NCBI GenBank assembly: GCA_023428655.1 | Contig: JAEYXC010000061.1 | Coordinates: forward strand, 1 to 7,698 | From: Bacillota bacterium | Lineage (GTDB): Bacteria; Bacillota; Clostridia; Lachnospirales; Lachnospiraceae | Length of the DNA: 7,698 nucleotides | Direction of reading: 5' to 3' | In this document: positions 6,059 to 7,698 of the stretch, one piece after another | Numbering within the stretch: position 1 is the first letter of the stretch | How the letters are laid out: every line of letters starts with the position of its first letter | Made by a program: the position numbers and the translations under genes | The notes under the pieces: model-generated | What the model was told of the DNA's origin: nothing | Seen by the model: only the letters and a program-made list of their open reading frames with translations | Databases searched by the model: none

Positions 6059-6072
6059 ACTAGTACGTCTTC
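6042..6072 (-). terminator. Rho-independent terminator of the rpoA-rplQ transcript
   Basis: On the minus strand a perfect 9-bp stem, GAAGACGTA (6072-6064) with TACGTCTTC (6058-6050), encloses a 5-nt loop and is followed by eight T residues (6049-6042). It begins about 25 nt after the rplQ stop. On the plus strand the stem is followed by GTATTTTT, so weak termination in that direction is also possible. It separates the ribosomal operon from the ecf genes. Confidence 0.92.
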
Positions 6073-6096
6073 GTATTTTTGTATGATGCGATGGAA

Positions 6097-6633
6097 TTAA
6101 ACTAATTCGATTAATACTTCCATTGCTGCGTCGCCCTTACGAGGTCCAATCTTAACGATTCTTGTGTAGCCACCGTTACGATTTGTATACTTGGGAGCAA
6201 TCTCATTGAATAACTTATCGGATAAGTTAATCTCCTTTGTATTTCTCTTCTTACCAGCGTTCTCAGCAGGAACCTCAGTAACCGGGTAAAGGAACTTCAT
6301 CATCTGCTTTCTTGCATGAAGGCGAGAAGCGCTATCCTTTTTGATTGTCTTCTGAACTTCATCGAAAACAGTAACTTTCTTACCGTTTACAACTTCCTTT
6401 ACTCTCTTACCGTCTTTATCCTTACGAGCAACTTTAGCAGTTACTGTAACTGTCTCAAAATTATCCTTTTCCTTAACAGCAAGTGCGATCATATGCTCTG
6501 CTATACCGCGGATTTCTTTTGCTTTCGCTTCGGTTGTAACAATTTTACCGTTATATAATAAATTTGTCACCTGGTTTCTCAGCAAAGCCTTTCTCTGGCT
6601 TGAGGTTCTTCCAAGTTTTCTATAACCTGCCAT
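6097..6633 (-). CDS. rplQ: 50S ribosomal protein L17 (long, insertion-bearing form)
   Basis: L17 is a large-subunit protein near the exit-tunnel side of the ribosome. The N-terminus GYRKLGRTSSQRKALLRN (3-20), the central SRLHARKQMMKFL (103-115) and the C-terminus NRNGGYTRIVKIGPRKGDAA (151-170) are unmistakable. The protein is 178 residues, against roughly 115-130 in most bacteria. The extra length is mainly a lysine-rich, charged insertion at about residues 57-100, plus a smaller one around 120-135. The start is the ATG at 6633, preceded by AAAGGAGG (6648-6641); the frame is open to 6666 but those 11 codons are spacer. It follows rpoA with a 49-nt gap and ends 25 nt before a strong terminator. 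Confidence 0.96.
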   Translation of the reverse strand: MAGYRKLGRTSSQRKALLRNQVTNLLYNGKIVTTEAKAKEIRGIAEHMIALAVKEKDNFETVTVTAKVARKDKDGKRVKEVVNGKKVTVFDEVQKTIKKDSASRLHARKQMMKFLYPVTEVPAENAGKKRNTKEINLSDKLFNEIAPKYTNRNGGYTRIVKIGPRKGDAAMEVLIELV

Positions 6634-6682
6634 TTGTTTCCCTCCTTTAGAATTTCTGTATATCAAATATCGCTATGCGAGA

Positions 6683-7642
6683 CTATTCATCACTCGCGTT
6701 TAGAGATAAACCAAGCTCTTTCAATTTTGCAAGAACTTCTTCTAATGACTTACGTCCAAGATTTCTTACCTTCATCATGTCCTCTGCTGTCTTATTCGTA
6801 AGCTCTTCTACTGTATTAATACCTGCTCTCTTCAAGCAGTTGTAAGAACGAACGGATAATTCCAGCTCGTCTATGTTCATCTCAAGAACCTTCTCTTTTT
6901 CGTTGTCTTCTTTCTCAACCATAATCTCTGCGGTCTTCGCATGCTCAGACAAGTCTATGAAGGAATTCAGATGCTCACTTAATACCTTAGCTGCTAAGCT
7001 TACTGCCTCATCAGGGATGAGAGTACCATTGGTATATACATCCAAGGTAAGCTTATCAAAGTCAGTAATTTGACCCACACGGGTGTTCTCTACGGTGAGG
7101 TTAACGCGCTCAACAGGAGTATAGATGGAGTCAATCGGAATAATACCGATCGGAAGATCATCATTTTTATTCTTGTCTGCACTTACATAACCTCTACCAT
7201 TGGTGATAGTCAACTCCATATAAAGTCTGCTATCCGGACCACCACATAAGGTTGCAATCACTTGATCTGGATTAAGTATCTCGATATCCGGGTCAGCCTG
7301 TATATCTCCTGCCGTCACTACAACTTCACCTTCCGCCTCGATATAGGCAGTCTTCGGCTCGTTCGTATCGCTTGTGTTCTTGATTGCTAAGCTCTTGATA
7401 TTCATGATAATCTCTGTAACGTCTTCCTTTACTCCAGGAATAACAGAAAATTCATGAACAACACCGTCAATCTTAATTTGACTAACAGCAGAACCCGGTA
7501 AGGATGAAAGCATGATTCTTCTAAGGGAATTACCTAAGGTGGTACCATAGCCTCTCTCCAGAGGTTCTACTACAAAACGTCCAAACTTCTTATCTTCGGA
7601 AATTTCTGCAATCTCTATTTTGGGTTTTTCAAAATCAAACAC
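6683..7642 (-). CDS. rpoA: DNA-directed RNA polymerase alpha subunit
   Basis: A 319-residue alpha subunit, normal family length. The N-terminal domain (about 1-235) drives dimerisation and beta/beta' assembly and shows RGYGTTLGNSLRRIMLSSLPG (30-50). An acidic-basic linker (about 238-255) leads to the C-terminal domain (about 256-315), which contacts UP-element DNA and activators. Its key arginine falls at residue 265 within SVRSYNCLKRAGINTV (263-278), and the helix-hairpin-helix segment NLGRKSLEEV (294-303) is intact. The start codon is GTG at 7642, with AAGGAGGG 7 nt upstream; no ATG start gives a better fit. The gene directly precedes rplQ, the universal bacterial arrangement. In Firmicutes rpsD normally lies just upstream, beyond the right edge. 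The 7643-7698 stretch holds only this ribosome binding site and an AT-only palindrome (7678-7694). Confidence 0.98.
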   Translation of the reverse strand: MFDFEKPKIEIAEISEDKKFGRFVVEPLERGYGTTLGNSLRRIMLSSLPGSAVSQIKIDGVVHEFSVIPGVKEDVTEIIMNIKSLAIKNTSDTNEPKTAYIEAEGEVVVTAGDIQADPDIEILNPDQVIATLCGGPDSRLYMELTITNGRGYVSADKNKNDDLPIGIIPIDSIYTPVERVNLTVENTRVGQITDFDKLTLDVYTNGTLIPDEAVSLAAKVLSEHLNSFIDLSEHAKTAEIMVEKEDNEKEKVLEMNIDELELSVRSYNCLKRAGINTVEELTNKTAEDMMKVRNLGRKSLEEVLAKLKELGLSLNASDE

Positions 7643-7698
7643 AACAGGACCCTCCTTCTGGGTATTTTGAGTTGCCTAATAATTATTAATTATTTGGA

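Noticed and set aside
6634..6666. Upstream start for L17 adding 11 residues
   Set aside because: It would read through the AAGGAGG ribosome binding site; L17 starts at MAGYRKLGRTS.

Overview
The window looks like a low-to-mid GC Firmicute of the class Clostridia, most likely a Lachnospiraceae-type species. The evidence is the strong AGGAGG-type ribosome binding sites, the gene order rpoA-rplQ-ecfA1-ecfA2-ecfT-truA-rplM, and an unusually long L17 with a charged internal insertion. The species assignment is inference. All core genes lie on the minus strand, so transcription runs from high to low coordinates.

From right to left, rpoA (RNA polymerase alpha) and rplQ (ribosomal protein L17) form the tail of the ribosomal-protein supercluster. 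They end at a strong rho-independent terminator at 6042-6072. Next is a 665-bp stretch without a protein gene (5432-6096). It holds a very long rod-like inverted repeat (about 5720-6058, roughly 120 possible base pairs), a second smaller hairpin, and the terminator of a plus-strand GNAT acetyltransferase gene (4940-5431). Beyond a 387-bp AT-rich divergent intergenic region lies the minus-strand operon ecfA1-ecfA2-ecfT-truA-mgtC-like. EcfA1, EcfA2 and EcfT form the shared energising module of group II ECF vitamin transporters. TruA is the tRNA pseudouridine synthase. The MgtC/SapB-like membrane protein is coupled to truA by a short spacing. At the left edge is a near-consensus sigma-A promoter, a structured leader, a strong ribosome binding site and the first seven codons of rplM (L13).

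The housekeeping genes are ordinary. The unusual material is the rplQ/ecfA1 junction, where a normally compact cluster is broken by the acetyltransferase gene and the rod-like element. Inside the rod's helices every non-Watson-Crick exception is a G-U wobble when read as plus-strand RNA, apart from two true mismatches. This hints at selection on a plus-strand RNA rather than a decaying DNA palindrome. The same 9-base terminator arm (GAAGACGTA) recurs on both sides of the element, and a half copy sits at the rod's outer left edge. The element could be an undescribed structured RNA or a palindromic MITE-like repeat, and genome-wide copy number would separate these.
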